Part shown: piece by piece, positions 1 through 6,662 of the stretch
How positions within the stretch are numbered: position 1 is the stretch's first letter
Layout: each line of letters begins with the position of its first letter
Source of the DNA: Clostridia bacterium
GTDB lineage: Bacteria > Bacillota_A > Clostridia > Oscillospirales > Acutalibacteraceae
Assembly: GCA_024699005.1 (NCBI GenBank)
Contig: JAILQN010000027.1
Coordinates: 1 to 12,117, forward strand
Reading direction: 5' to 3'
DNA: 12,117 nucleotides
The notes under the pieces: model-generated
What the model was told of the DNA's origin: nothing
The model's input: the letters and a program-made list of their open reading frames with translations, nothing else
Database searches by the model: none
Program-made: the position numbers and the translations under genes

Positions 1-2650
1 GCCGGGTTTTTCAGGGTTCGGGAACGGCAGCAAAAAAATATCTGCCGACGTTCAAAGAGACGGTGATCAGGTGACGGTCGCCTTCAGCGCGAGTGATTTT
101 GCCGGGACCGCGCACGGCGAGATGTTCATCGGCTATAACGCCGATCATCTGGAGTTCGTTTATTCGGAAGCACAGCTTGTCAGTGATCCGTACGAAGCAA
201 TGCCGATGTCGGTTGTGAACAACCTGGAAGGCGTCTGCATATTTGCCTTTGCGTATATGAACGTCCCGGAAGAGGAAACGTCCGGACTTGTGACCCTTAC
301 GTTCAAAGCGAAGGTGGGCGCTCCCGACGCGGTCGTATACGGTTTCGGCGATTGGGACGGCAGCGGTCTTCCCGCTCCCGGATCATGCGCGATACCCGAA
401 AAATACACTGAAAAATACACTGTGAAATACAGCGCCAACGGCGGCAGCGGCGCGCCGGGTTCTCAGACAAAAACCGAGGGTGAGCCTCTGAAACTGTCGT
501 CCGCCAAGCCTTCAAAGTCATATACCATAACGTATGATCCTGCCGGCGGTACGGTTTCGCCCGCGTCGAAAACCGTCGCATGTACGTTTAAAAACTGGAA
601 TACGGCAAAAGACGGAAGCAAAACAACGTATGAAGCGGGCGGCAGCTACGACAGAGACGAAAATGTGACATTATACGCACAGTGGACAAATCCCAAAGCG
701 GGTGCCCTTTCCACACCTAAAAAAGACGGATATTCTTTTGCCGGATGGTATACAGCCGCCAGAGGCGGCAGTGAAGTTACGTCTTCCACCGAGATCACGA
801 AAGATACTTCGCTTTATGCGCACTGGACTGCGCTTCCGTCCTATACTGTTTCATATGACGTTAACGGCGGAACGGGAACACCGTCCTCTCAGAAAAAAAC
901 ACAGGGTACCTCGCTGACCCTCAGATCCGATATCCCGAAAAAAGAATTCACCATATCTTATAATGCCGCCGGAGGAAGCGTAACGCCCTCGTCGAAATCC
1001 GTCGCATGTACGTTTAAAAACTGGAATACGGCAAAAGACGGAAGCAAAACAACGTATGAAGCGGGCGGCAGCTATAAAAAAGACGCAGACGTGACATTAT
1101 ACGCGCAGTGGACAAATCCCAGGGCGGGTACCCTTCCCACACCTAAAAAAGGCGGCTATACTTTTGCCGGCTGGTATACGCAGGAAAAGGGCGGAAGCAA
1201 GGTGACGTCTGCCTCGGAGATCACTAAAAACACGACTCTTTACGCGCACTGGACCGCCGAAGATATCTACAACATCGGAGAGGAATCCTACAGATTCGGC
1301 AATTACTCCGACGATCATGCCAACGGGCACTGTTTCGGCATGTCTATGACAAGCTCGGGATATTATCTCGGCATCCTGGATTTCAGCCTGATCGGCGGCA
1401 ATAAGAACAGTGTACTTTATTCGTTTACGGATTCTTCACAAGTCAGGTCTGTAATCTGCAATTATCAGGCGATCCAGGGCACATATGCCAATGATTCGAT
1501 TGTCGCCGGCGGTAAGTTTTATCTTTCGTACGGAAAAGAGTCGGATATCGCGTCGGACTGGAAAGCCGTTGTCGATTACGTAAAAGATCATAAATATGAC
1601 GGTGCCGGCTCTCTTCAGATCGGCTTCAGGCAAAACGCCAGCGGCGGACACGCCGTCAACTTCCTGCGGTATGAGAAAGTCGACGGGCAGGACCGTATTT
1701 ACGCTTATGATAACAATTATCCGACAAAAGAAACGTATTTTTATAGTGAATCCGGAAAAGTATATCAGGCTCCCGTAGGCACCTTCAGCGGAGCGCTGGA
1801 TTGTATAGCTTTAAGAAACGTCAAAAAATACTTCAGTCTGGCCGGCAATTATGACACCGCCCGCGTTGTTTACAGTGTTGTCGATAACATTGAGATCGAG
1901 GGTCTGAACGGTTACGCCATGGAAGGCAGGATTGACGGGAAAGAATATATGATGTACGAGATCCCGTATGACGTTCAGAAGGTTGTGCTCAGGCCGCTGG
2001 TTGACAACGCCGATTTTATTTACAAGGATACGGAATTCGGCTTCGGCAGCATCGATGACGACACGTACGGCGTTATAAACCTGCCGGGTATGGATGATGA
2101 AAGCGCCGGACAGGACAGCTTCTCTTTTGAAATCCATGACGCGCCGGAACAGTCGGCTGTGCTTCCGGAGATCACCACACAGCCGAAAAATGCAAACGGA
2201 ACAAACGGATCGACCGTGGAATTCACCGTCTCGGCAGCCCGCGCGACCTCTTATCAGTGGCAGGTTTCCGCAGACGGCGGAAGAACGTGGAGCAACTCCG
2301 TCATACCGGGTTCCAGGACCGGCAAACTTGTGATCAGCGTGACGGACGAAGTTTTCAGAATCCTTTTCAGATGCGCCGTGACGAACGATTCCGGTACAAC
2401 GTATTCGGATACGGTTCGCGTGGTAACTGAATCCAAAGAATTCATACCCGGCGACGTGGACGGCAGCGGTGCAGTTCTTGCCGACGATGCCCGGCTCGCT
2501 CTGCGCAGTTCGGCGAAGCTGGAAAACCTTGACGAAAACCAGTTCAAGGCAGCGGACGTAAACGAAGACGGGCAGGTTCTGGCGGACGACGCAAGGCAGA
2601 TCCTCAGATATTCCGCAAAACTTCAGCGAGAGTTTGAAAAGAAACGGTAA
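1..2650 (+). CDS. Large exported cohesin-like / InlB-repeat / cysteine-peptidase-like / dockerin protein (5' end missing)
   Basis: The reading frame is open from base 2 to the TAA at 2648-2650, so the true start is upstream and the GTG at 71 is only an internal valine. Residues are counted from that valine. Residues 1-110 resemble the C-terminal two thirds of a cohesin domain (GYNADHLEFV, then SGLVTLTFKAKVG). Residues 116-257 and 258-398 are tandem InlB/Flg_new-type repeats with YDxxGG, FKNWNT, LYAQW, FAGWYT and LYAHW motifs. Residues 400-680 contain a papain/C39-like arrangement: C421 in NGHCFGMSM, H527 in GGHAVNF, D547 in YAYDNNY. Residues 699-785 are an Ig-like domain. Residues 792-850 are a type I dockerin with two calcium loops (GDVDGSG, ADVNEDG). 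Expected to be secreted and held on a cohesin. Whether the peptidase-like domain is active, and whether the first domain binds dockerins, is inference. Confidence 0.85.
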   Translation, partial: PGFSGFGNGSKKISADVQRDGDQVTVAFSASDFAGTAHGEMFIGYNADHLEFVYSEAQLVSDPYEAMPMSVVNNLEGVCIFAFAYMNVPEEETSGLVTLTFKAKVGAPDAVVYGFGDWDGSGLPAPGSCAIPEKYTEKYTVKYSANGGSGAPGSQTKTEGEPLKLSSAKPSKSYTITYDPAGGTVSPASKTVACTFKNWNTAKDGSKTTYEAGGSYDRDENVTLYAQWTNPKAGALSTPKKDGYSFAGWYTAARGGSEVTSSTEITKDTSLYAHWTALPSYTVSYDVNGGTGTPSSQKKTQGTSLTLRSDIPKKEFTISYNAAGGSVTPSSKSVACTFKNWNTAKDGSKTTYEAGGSYKKDADVTLYAQWTNPRAGTLPTPKKGGYTFAGWYTQEKGGSKVTSASEITKNTTLYAHWTAEDIYNIGEESYRFGNYSDDHANGHCFGMSMTSSGYYLGILDFSLIGGNKNSVLYSFTDSSQVRSVICNYQAIQGTYANDSIVAGGKFYLSYGKESDIASDWKAVVDYVKDHKYDGAGSLQIGFRQNASGGHAVNFLRYEKVDGQDRIYAYDNNYPTKETYFYSESGKVYQAPVGTFSGALDCIALRNVKKYFSLAGNYDTARVVYSVVDNIEIEGLNGYAMEGRIDGKEYMMYEIPYDVQKVVLRPLVDNADFIYKDTEFGFGSIDDDTYGVINLPGMDDESAGQDSFSFEIHDAPEQSAVLPEITTQPKNANGTNGSTVEFTVSAARATSYQWQVSADGGRTWSNSVIPGSRTGKLVISVTDEVFRILFRCAVTNDSGTTYSDTVRVVTESKEFIPGDVDGSGAVLADDARLALRSSAKLENLDENQFKAADVNEDGQVLADDARQILRYSAKLQREFEKKR
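416..1264 (+). repeat. Two tandem 142-codon InlB-type repeats within the first CDS
   Basis: The two protein repeats are encoded at about 416-841 and 842-1264, offset by 426 bp. Positions 573-648 and 999-1074 are identical over 76 bp, including synonymous sites, while the rest of each unit has diverged clearly at both DNA and protein level. The conserved block encodes the FKNWNTAKDGSKTTYEAGGS core. Confidence 0.9.
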
Positions 2651-2664
2651 ACCGTAAATAACAC

Positions 2665-2689
2665 CCGGGGCTCACAATGTGAGCCCCGG
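2665..2689 (+). terminator. Perfect 11-bp hairpin between convergent genes
   Basis: CCGGGGCTCAC (2665-2675), loop AAT, GTGAGCCCCGG (2679-2689), starting 14 bases after the stop codon of the first CDS. It is GC-rich and symmetric, so it could stop transcription from both sides (the next gene is convergent). No T-run follows directly on either strand, so it is a non-canonical intrinsic terminator or a transcript-stabilising hairpin. Confidence 0.55.
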
Positions 2690-2697
2690 AGCAATAT

Positions 2698-2836
2698 AAT
2701 GAAGAATGAAAAATGAATAATGAATAATTGCGGGTCGCTTCGCTCCGATTTATTGATATTGTTTTTTTATAATCAGGCGCGGGCAGCGCACGCCTACCGT
2801 TATTAATCAGACAGTTATTCGGTTTTCAGTATTCAT
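2698..2836. repeat. Gene-less element with heptamer-repeat inverted arms (degenerate)
   Basis: The left arm is four 7-bp units at 2698-2725: AATGAAG, AATGAAA, AATGAAT, AATGAAT. The right side, 2814-2834, also has 7-bp spacing (GTTATTC, GGTTTTC, AGTATTC). The reverse complement of 2813-2836 matches 2699-2722 at 18 of 24 positions. The roughly 90 bp between the arms contain a TCGCTTCGCTCCGA motif, a T-run and an imperfect GC-rich hairpin (AGGCG...CGCCT, 2775-2795), but no gene. Arm design (four heptamers, inverted) parallels the gene-carrying element at 10680-11110. The arms are A/T-rich, so part of the match could be chance. Confidence 0.45.
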
Positions 2837-2845
2837 AAAAAAGGA

Positions 2846-3625
2846 CTAATCTCCCAGCCCGCTCAGGTAGTCCGACTCGATGAAGTCGACGCCGAGCATC
2901 AGACAGTAGGCTACGGCTTTTTGGTCGTCGGCTGTCCAGAGCGCCACGCGCAGACCTTTGCGCTGAGCTTTTTTCAGGACCCACGGAAAAATGTCATAAA
3001 CGCTCATATCAAGATCGAAGCCGCGTTCGATAGCCTCTTTTACGTCCGCGCTGTATCCTCCGCCGCAGAACATCAGCGGGATATCGGGATACTTTTCGCG
3101 CAGGGCTGTAAGATTGGACATCTGCATGGACTGTATGGAACACATATCCCAGGTGTAAAGCCTTTCGACCGTGGACACGACCTCGTCCAGAGCTTCTTCC
3201 GGGTATTCGCCCTTCAGCTCGATGAAAGCGAACAGGTCGTACTCCGCCATGATCTCTATATACCGCTCGAACGTGCAGGGATACAGAACCGTATCCGTGA
3301 AATCGTTGAGGAGCGGTTTGCTTGTCAGCTCTTCGAACGTGTGCTCGTTGACGTTCATCTCGGTGCCGTCCTCATAGTAGTACGTGCTGCCGTGCACCAG
3401 CATCAGAACGCCGTCCTTGCTTATGTTTACGTCGGTCTCGCATCCGCCGAAGCCCGCTTTCGCAGCTTCGATGAACGCCTCCTCGGTATTCTCCAGATAC
3501 TGCGAACAGAATCCGCGGTGAGCTATGAAGATCGTTTTCTTCTCCTGTTCGGCAAACGCGCCTAAATTTGAAAACAGCAGTGCGAAAACGGCGATAAAGC
3601 TCGTGAACATCGTCCAGGGATTCAT
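2846..3625 (-). CDS. Secreted glycerophosphodiester phosphodiesterase family protein
   Basis: 259 aa. A signal peptide (residues 1-25, cut after AFA) is followed by a compact GDPD TIM-barrel. These enzymes split glycerophosphodiesters into glycerol-3-phosphate and an alcohol, using a divalent metal and two histidines. Visible family residues: HRG 36-38 (first histidine), ENTEEA 45-50, E63 and D65 of ETD (metal ligands), H78 (second histidine), E136 of ELK (metal), W230 and the C-terminal FIESD. The usual HD after strand 3 is HG here (H78-G79). The core catalytic set is intact, so activity is plausible. The ATG at 3625 has a GAGG site 8 bases upstream (3634-3637). It is the last gene of a three-gene minus-strand operon, 15 bases after the 44-aa gene. 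An extracellular role in scavenging phospholipid head groups or teichoic-acid fragments is inference. Confidence 0.85.
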   Translation of the reverse strand: MNPWTMFTSFIAVFALLFSNLGAFAEQEKKTIFIAHRGFCSQYLENTEEAFIEAAKAGFGGCETDVNISKDGVLMLVHGSTYYYEDGTEMNVNEHTFEELTSKPLLNDFTDTVLYPCTFERYIEIMAEYDLFAFIELKGEYPEEALDEVVSTVERLYTWDMCSIQSMQMSNLTALREKYPDIPLMFCGGGYSADVKEAIERGFDLDMSVYDIFPWVLKKAQRKGLRVALWTADDQKAVAYCLMLGVDFIESDYLSGLGD

Positions 3626-3640
3626 CCGGGGTACCTCGTA

Positions 3641-3775
3641 TCAGGAATAATAGTTTTCCTCTTCTTTTTTGAAGAACTGCGCGATCTTTACGAAGAACGC
3701 GAAAAGGTTTGCAAGCAGCCTGTCTACGTTGATTACGCGTGAATACGCATTGTTGTTATAATTAAAACCGTTCAT
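3641..3775 (-). CDS. 44-aa small protein, amphipathic helix
   Basis: Unrecognised small protein. ATG at 3773-3775, TGA at 3641-3643. A perfect AAGGAGG (3780-3786) lies 4 bases from the start and overlaps the TAA of the upstream 113-aa gene, so the two are probably translationally coupled. The N-terminus is asparagine/tyrosine-rich (MNGFNYNNNAYSRV), then a hydrophobic, phenylalanine-rich helix follows (RLLANLFAFFVKIAQFF, about residues 19-35), then a charged tail (KKEEENYYS). There is no signal peptide. The helix resembles part of the upstream 113-aa protein (R-L-x-A-x-L-F-x-F in both). The short hydrophobic helix with a charged end suggests a membrane-associated peptide. Real-gene confidence rests on the ribosome site and tight operon packing. 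Confidence 0.7.
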   Translation of the reverse strand: MNGFNYNNNAYSRVINVDRLLANLFAFFVKIAQFFKKEEENYYS

Positions 3776-3784
3776 ATTGCCTCC

Positions 3785-4126
3785 TTAATTGAAAAGCGGG
3801 ATCGGGAAATTGAGGTTCCTGATATATGCGTCGATATGCTCTATGCCGGCCTCGTCGATAAAGAAGTCCGCGTACGGATCTTCCGCGCCGTTGATGCGGG
3901 CGAACAAAAGATACATATTGTGCAGGAACGCCAGAAAACGGAACAGAGTGGCGGCAAGTCTGGACGCGTCATTCGCGGCGTCCGCCAGAGCCTGCTCCGG
4001 GGATACTGTGGTGGTTTCGGCGTCTGCGGACGTCTCCTCACCTTCGGCAAAGGCGAACACGCCGATCGAGGCAAGAAGCGAAAGCGCGAGCAGGACCGCG
4101 ACCGCGCGCCGGAAAAGCTGTTTCAT
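3785..4126 (-). CDS. Small secreted protein of unknown function, 113 aa
   Basis: I do not recognise the family. A clear signal peptide occupies residues 1-27 (MKQLFRR, a hydrophobic core, then FAFA before EGEE). An acidic, Thr/Ala-rich linker (28-45) leads to a helical region with RLAATLFRFLAFLHNMYLLF (56-75). The C-terminal part (ADFFIDEAGIEHIDAYIRNL) ends in a Pro/aromatic tail, NFPIPLFN. ATG at 4126 with AAGGAGG (4134-4140) at 7 bases. It is the first gene of the minus-strand operon leading to the 44-aa protein and the GDPD. A + strand frame of the same length lies opposite (3789-4130), but it has no ribosome binding site and reads as low-complexity Ser/Ala sequence, so this strand is preferred. 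Confidence 0.75.
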   Translation of the reverse strand: MKQLFRRAVAVLLALSLLASIGVFAFAEGEETSADAETTTVSPEQALADAANDASRLAATLFRFLAFLHNMYLLFARINGAEDPYADFFIDEAGIEHIDAYIRNLNFPIPLFN

Positions 4127-4281
4127 ATAAAAGCCTCCTTAAAGGTTTATTCTATATTACTATATCATAATAATAGCATCATCAATAATAATATCACGGA
4201 TTTAACGGGTTATTTTTCTGTTTTAGAAAATTTTCAAAAAATATTCATAATTTATTTAAATTTTTTACGGGAAGTGGTCAA
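4127..4281. promoter_or_regulatory. AT-rich divergent promoter region
   Basis: This 155-bp strongly A/T-rich region separates the leftward operon (start 4126) from the rightward lysozyme-like gene (start 4282) and must hold both promoters. On the + strand CATAAT at 4246-4251 is a reasonable -10 box placed to give a leader of about 20-25 bases, but its -35 partner is poor. On the minus strand there are several TATNAT-like hexamers and no single clear choice. The ribosome site for 4282 is a weak GGGAAGTGG. Confidence 0.4.
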
Positions 4282-6372
4282 ATGAAAGCCTTTGTCAGAA
4301 AAGTCGCGGCCTGCGTTTTCAGTCTGCTGCTGCTTGTCGGCTATGCGGCTCCTGCGTCGGCTGTGACCGTAACCAGCACTCAGCTTCTGAACGCGGCAAT
4401 CGCGATAATAACCGAGAACGAGGGCAGCTATACCACCATCGTTAAAAATGACAACGGCGCGGTCAGCATAGGAAAGCTGCAGTGGCACGCGAACAGGGCG
4501 CTCGATCTGTTAAGGCGTATCATAGCCGCGAATCAGACGCAGGCTCTCAATATCCTCGGCGCTTCTTTCTACAATGAGATACTCACGTCCTCCGGATGGG
4601 GCTACCGTGTATTTGACAGCGAGGAGGCGAGCGTGACAGCCAGACTGCTCGCTACCAACGAATCCATACGCATACAGAACGAGCTTGCCGAAAGCGAAGT
4701 CGGCGGGTATATCAATCACGGCGTGGCTCTGGGTATCACGGATCCGGACGCGCTGGTTTTCTTCGCGGATTACGAGAATCAGAACGGCTCCGGCGGCGCG
4801 GCGACTTTTGTGTCGAACGTCAAAAGTTCCACCGGACATGCAAACCCCACTCTTTACGATCTGTGGTCCTGTTCGTCCCAGAACTCCCGCCGCACGAGGG
4901 TATATAATTTCTGCAGATCGCTGAACTGGTCGCAGTATAACCAGGCGCCGGTCACTCCGGTAGCCGCGGACACCGCGCCGCCGGTCATATCCGGCGTTCA
5001 GGTCAAAAACGTCACCGACACCGGATATTCCGTAACGTTCAACGCAAGCGACAACACGGCCCTTGGTTCCGTATACGTTATCACCTATTATACCCGCGAC
5101 GGGGAGAACGGGCAGAAGTGGCAAAGTCTGTCCACCGCTTACGCCGATTATACTGCGGCGATTTCCATTGCGGATTACGGTAACCGTCAGGGATATTACA
5201 CGACCGCGATATACGTCTACGACACGTCCGGCAATTATTCATTCGCGACGCTTCTGCCCGTGCTTGTGGGCGAAGAGCCGGAGGAGCCGGTCGTGCAGGC
5301 TTCGTTCAAAGTCTCGGTCACGCCGCACGCCTATACGGAGAAGGTGGGCACGGATATCACGTGGGTATGTCTTGTTGAGCCGGATTCAGGGGATTACAGG
5401 TTCGTATTCGTTATCTCGAGAGACGGCGAGAATATCGTTGAGCGCGAGACCGGCGATATCCCCGAGTTCACTCTGCAGAACGCCTCCGCCGGCACATATA
5501 CCGCGGAAGTGCTGGTGTTCAACACTGCCACAAAAGAATACGCCACAGGCACCGCGTCGCCCGTGGGGCTTTACGAGGATATAACGGTCACGTCCGTGAC
5601 TGCAGACAAAAAAGAACTGCGTTCCGGCGAGACGGTCACCTTTACCGCAGATACGCGCGGCGGCTCCAACGATAAGACATATTCCTGGACGATCTTCCGT
5701 GACGGCGAAGTATGGGAAAATCCGACGGCGTTCTCCGCAGGGCACAGTTTCTCCTTTACCCCGACTCACGACGGAGTGTATACAGCCGAGGTCGCCGTAG
5801 CGGACGCCGCCGGCAGAACGGCTTCCGGACGGTCAGATGAAGTGAGCGTGTCAAGTCCGCTTGTGCTGCGCTCCGCGTCGCTTGTGAACAACTACGCGGT
5901 CGTCGGTTCGACTGTCCGGGTCAGCGCGGTTTATGCAGGCGGCGGCGAAGAGCCGGACGTGAGCGTAATGATAGAGGATCGGGATGGGAACGGCAAACGT
6001 ATCGCGTGCGCGGACGCGGGCGACGGGGTGTTTACTTTCGTTGCGCCTTATGCAGGCGAATTTACCGTGACGCTGTATCTTTACGGTGAAGACGAGGTGG
6101 AATTCAGACAGTGTCCGGGCTCTCTCACCGTGGACGCGCAGCCGAAAACCGGCGACGCGGACGGCAACGGTGAGATAACCGCTGCGGACGCAAGGCTCGT
6201 GCTTCGGATATCCGCCAGGCTCGACATCCCCCTTGCGGGTTTTGAATCGGTATGCAATGTTGACGGCGACGATACGGTCACCGCATCCGACGCCCGGAAG
6301 ATCCTGCGGGTTTCTGCAAGGCTTGACAGTTTTGAGGCCGTATCGGAAGAGGAAAGCTCATCTGCATTCTGA
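4282..6372 (+). CDS. Secreted lysozyme-like / GBS Bsp-like / Ig-like / dockerin protein
   Basis: 696 aa. Signal peptide 1-27 (cut after ASA). Residues 30-215 look like a lysozyme-fold hydrolase domain: ITENEGSY (E45, E47), a D57 loop, then GAVSIGKLQWHANRAL (59-74), recalling chitosanase/transglycosylase-like enzymes in which a Glu-rich helix is followed by S-x-G-x-L-Q. Residues 230-325 fit a GBS Bsp-like repeat (TDTGYSVTFNASDN ... YVYDTSGN), a module often linked to peptidoglycan hydrolases. Residues 338-435, 436-524 and 527-618 are beta-sandwich Ig/PKD-like repeats. Residues 622-683 are a type I dockerin (GDADGNGEITAADAR and CNVDGDDTVTASDAR), followed by a Ser/Glu-rich tail. Likely role: cell-wall or polysaccharide hydrolase docked to a surface scaffold. 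The catalytic assignment is inference, and the N-terminal domain could bind rather than cut. Confidence 0.8.
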   Translation: MKAFVRKVAACVFSLLLLVGYAAPASAVTVTSTQLLNAAIAIITENEGSYTTIVKNDNGAVSIGKLQWHANRALDLLRRIIAANQTQALNILGASFYNEILTSSGWGYRVFDSEEASVTARLLATNESIRIQNELAESEVGGYINHGVALGITDPDALVFFADYENQNGSGGAATFVSNVKSSTGHANPTLYDLWSCSSQNSRRTRVYNFCRSLNWSQYNQAPVTPVAADTAPPVISGVQVKNVTDTGYSVTFNASDNTALGSVYVITYYTRDGENGQKWQSLSTAYADYTAAISIADYGNRQGYYTTAIYVYDTSGNYSFATLLPVLVGEEPEEPVVQASFKVSVTPHAYTEKVGTDITWVCLVEPDSGDYRFVFVISRDGENIVERETGDIPEFTLQNASAGTYTAEVLVFNTATKEYATGTASPVGLYEDITVTSVTADKKELRSGETVTFTADTRGGSNDKTYSWTIFRDGEVWENPTAFSAGHSFSFTPTHDGVYTAEVAVADAAGRTASGRSDEVSVSSPLVLRSASLVNNYAVVGSTVRVSAVYAGGGEEPDVSVMIEDRDGNGKRIACADAGDGVFTFVAPYAGEFTVTLYLYGEDEVEFRQCPGSLTVDAQPKTGDADGNGEITAADARLVLRISARLDIPLAGFESVCNVDGDDTVTASDARKILRVSARLDSFEAVSEEESSSAF

Positions 6373-6424
6373 GTGTCCGGCGCCGCGTTCTGCATGCCGC
6401 GAATTGTGCGGTATCAAGCGTATC

Positions 6425-6478
6425 CACGGATTCCTGACGTGAAAAATCAGGAATCCGTGATATTTTGAGCTTTTTGAT
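6425..6478 (+). terminator. Terminator after the lysozyme-like dockerin gene
   Basis: Perfect 13-bp stem CACGGATTCCTGA (6425-6437) / TCAGGAATCCGTG (6447-6459) with a 9-base loop, then ATATTTTGAGCTTTTT. The gene's stop is about 50 bases upstream. A 9-bp outer inverted repeat, GTCCGGCGC (6375-6383) and GCGCCGGAC (6479-6487), brackets it and may extend the fold. Confidence 0.75.
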
Positions 6479-6551
6479 GCGCCGGACCCTTGCTGTCACC
6501 TGTCAACCGAAATTAAAGAATCATTCAATGTTCGTGATTATTATTCCATTT

Positions 6552-6567
6552 GTTACAGATTTGTAAC
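6552..6567. promoter_or_regulatory. GTTACA-GATT-TGTAAC inverted repeat upstream of the C39-like gene
   Basis: A perfect 6-bp dyad with a 4-base spacer lies about 95 bases before the ATG at 6663. The following sequence carries promoter-like A/T elements (TATATACT 6587-6594; TTTACA 6596-6601), but no -35/-10 pair with normal spacing stands out. The position fits an operator or activator site for the gene downstream. Confidence 0.35.
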
Positions 6568-6662
6568 CTCAATGCAACATTTGTGGTATATACTCTTTAC
6601 ATATATACGTCTGTTTCTGCATACGTCATCAAGGATTATTTTTTTTGAAGAAGGGTGATTTT

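Noticed and set aside
71..73. GTG as the start of the first protein
   Set aside because: The frame is open to the left edge and the sequence before it continues the same beta-rich domain; there is no ribosome binding site.
2775..2795. GC-rich hairpin as terminator of the minus-strand operon
   Set aside because: The stem is short and interrupted, and on the minus strand it is followed by A-rich, not T-rich, sequence.
2921..3565. 214-codon + strand frame opposite the GDPD gene
   Set aside because: Antisense shadow; the minus strand has GDPD motifs, a signal peptide and a ribosome site.
3789..4285. + strand frames opposite the 113-aa secreted protein
   Set aside because: Low-complexity or arginine-rich sequence without ribosome sites; the minus strand has AAGGAGG and a signal peptide.
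6645..6662. TTG start for the C39-like protein
   Set aside because: It lies before the AAGGGTG ribosome site; the ATG at 6663 has proper spacing and a normal signal peptide.
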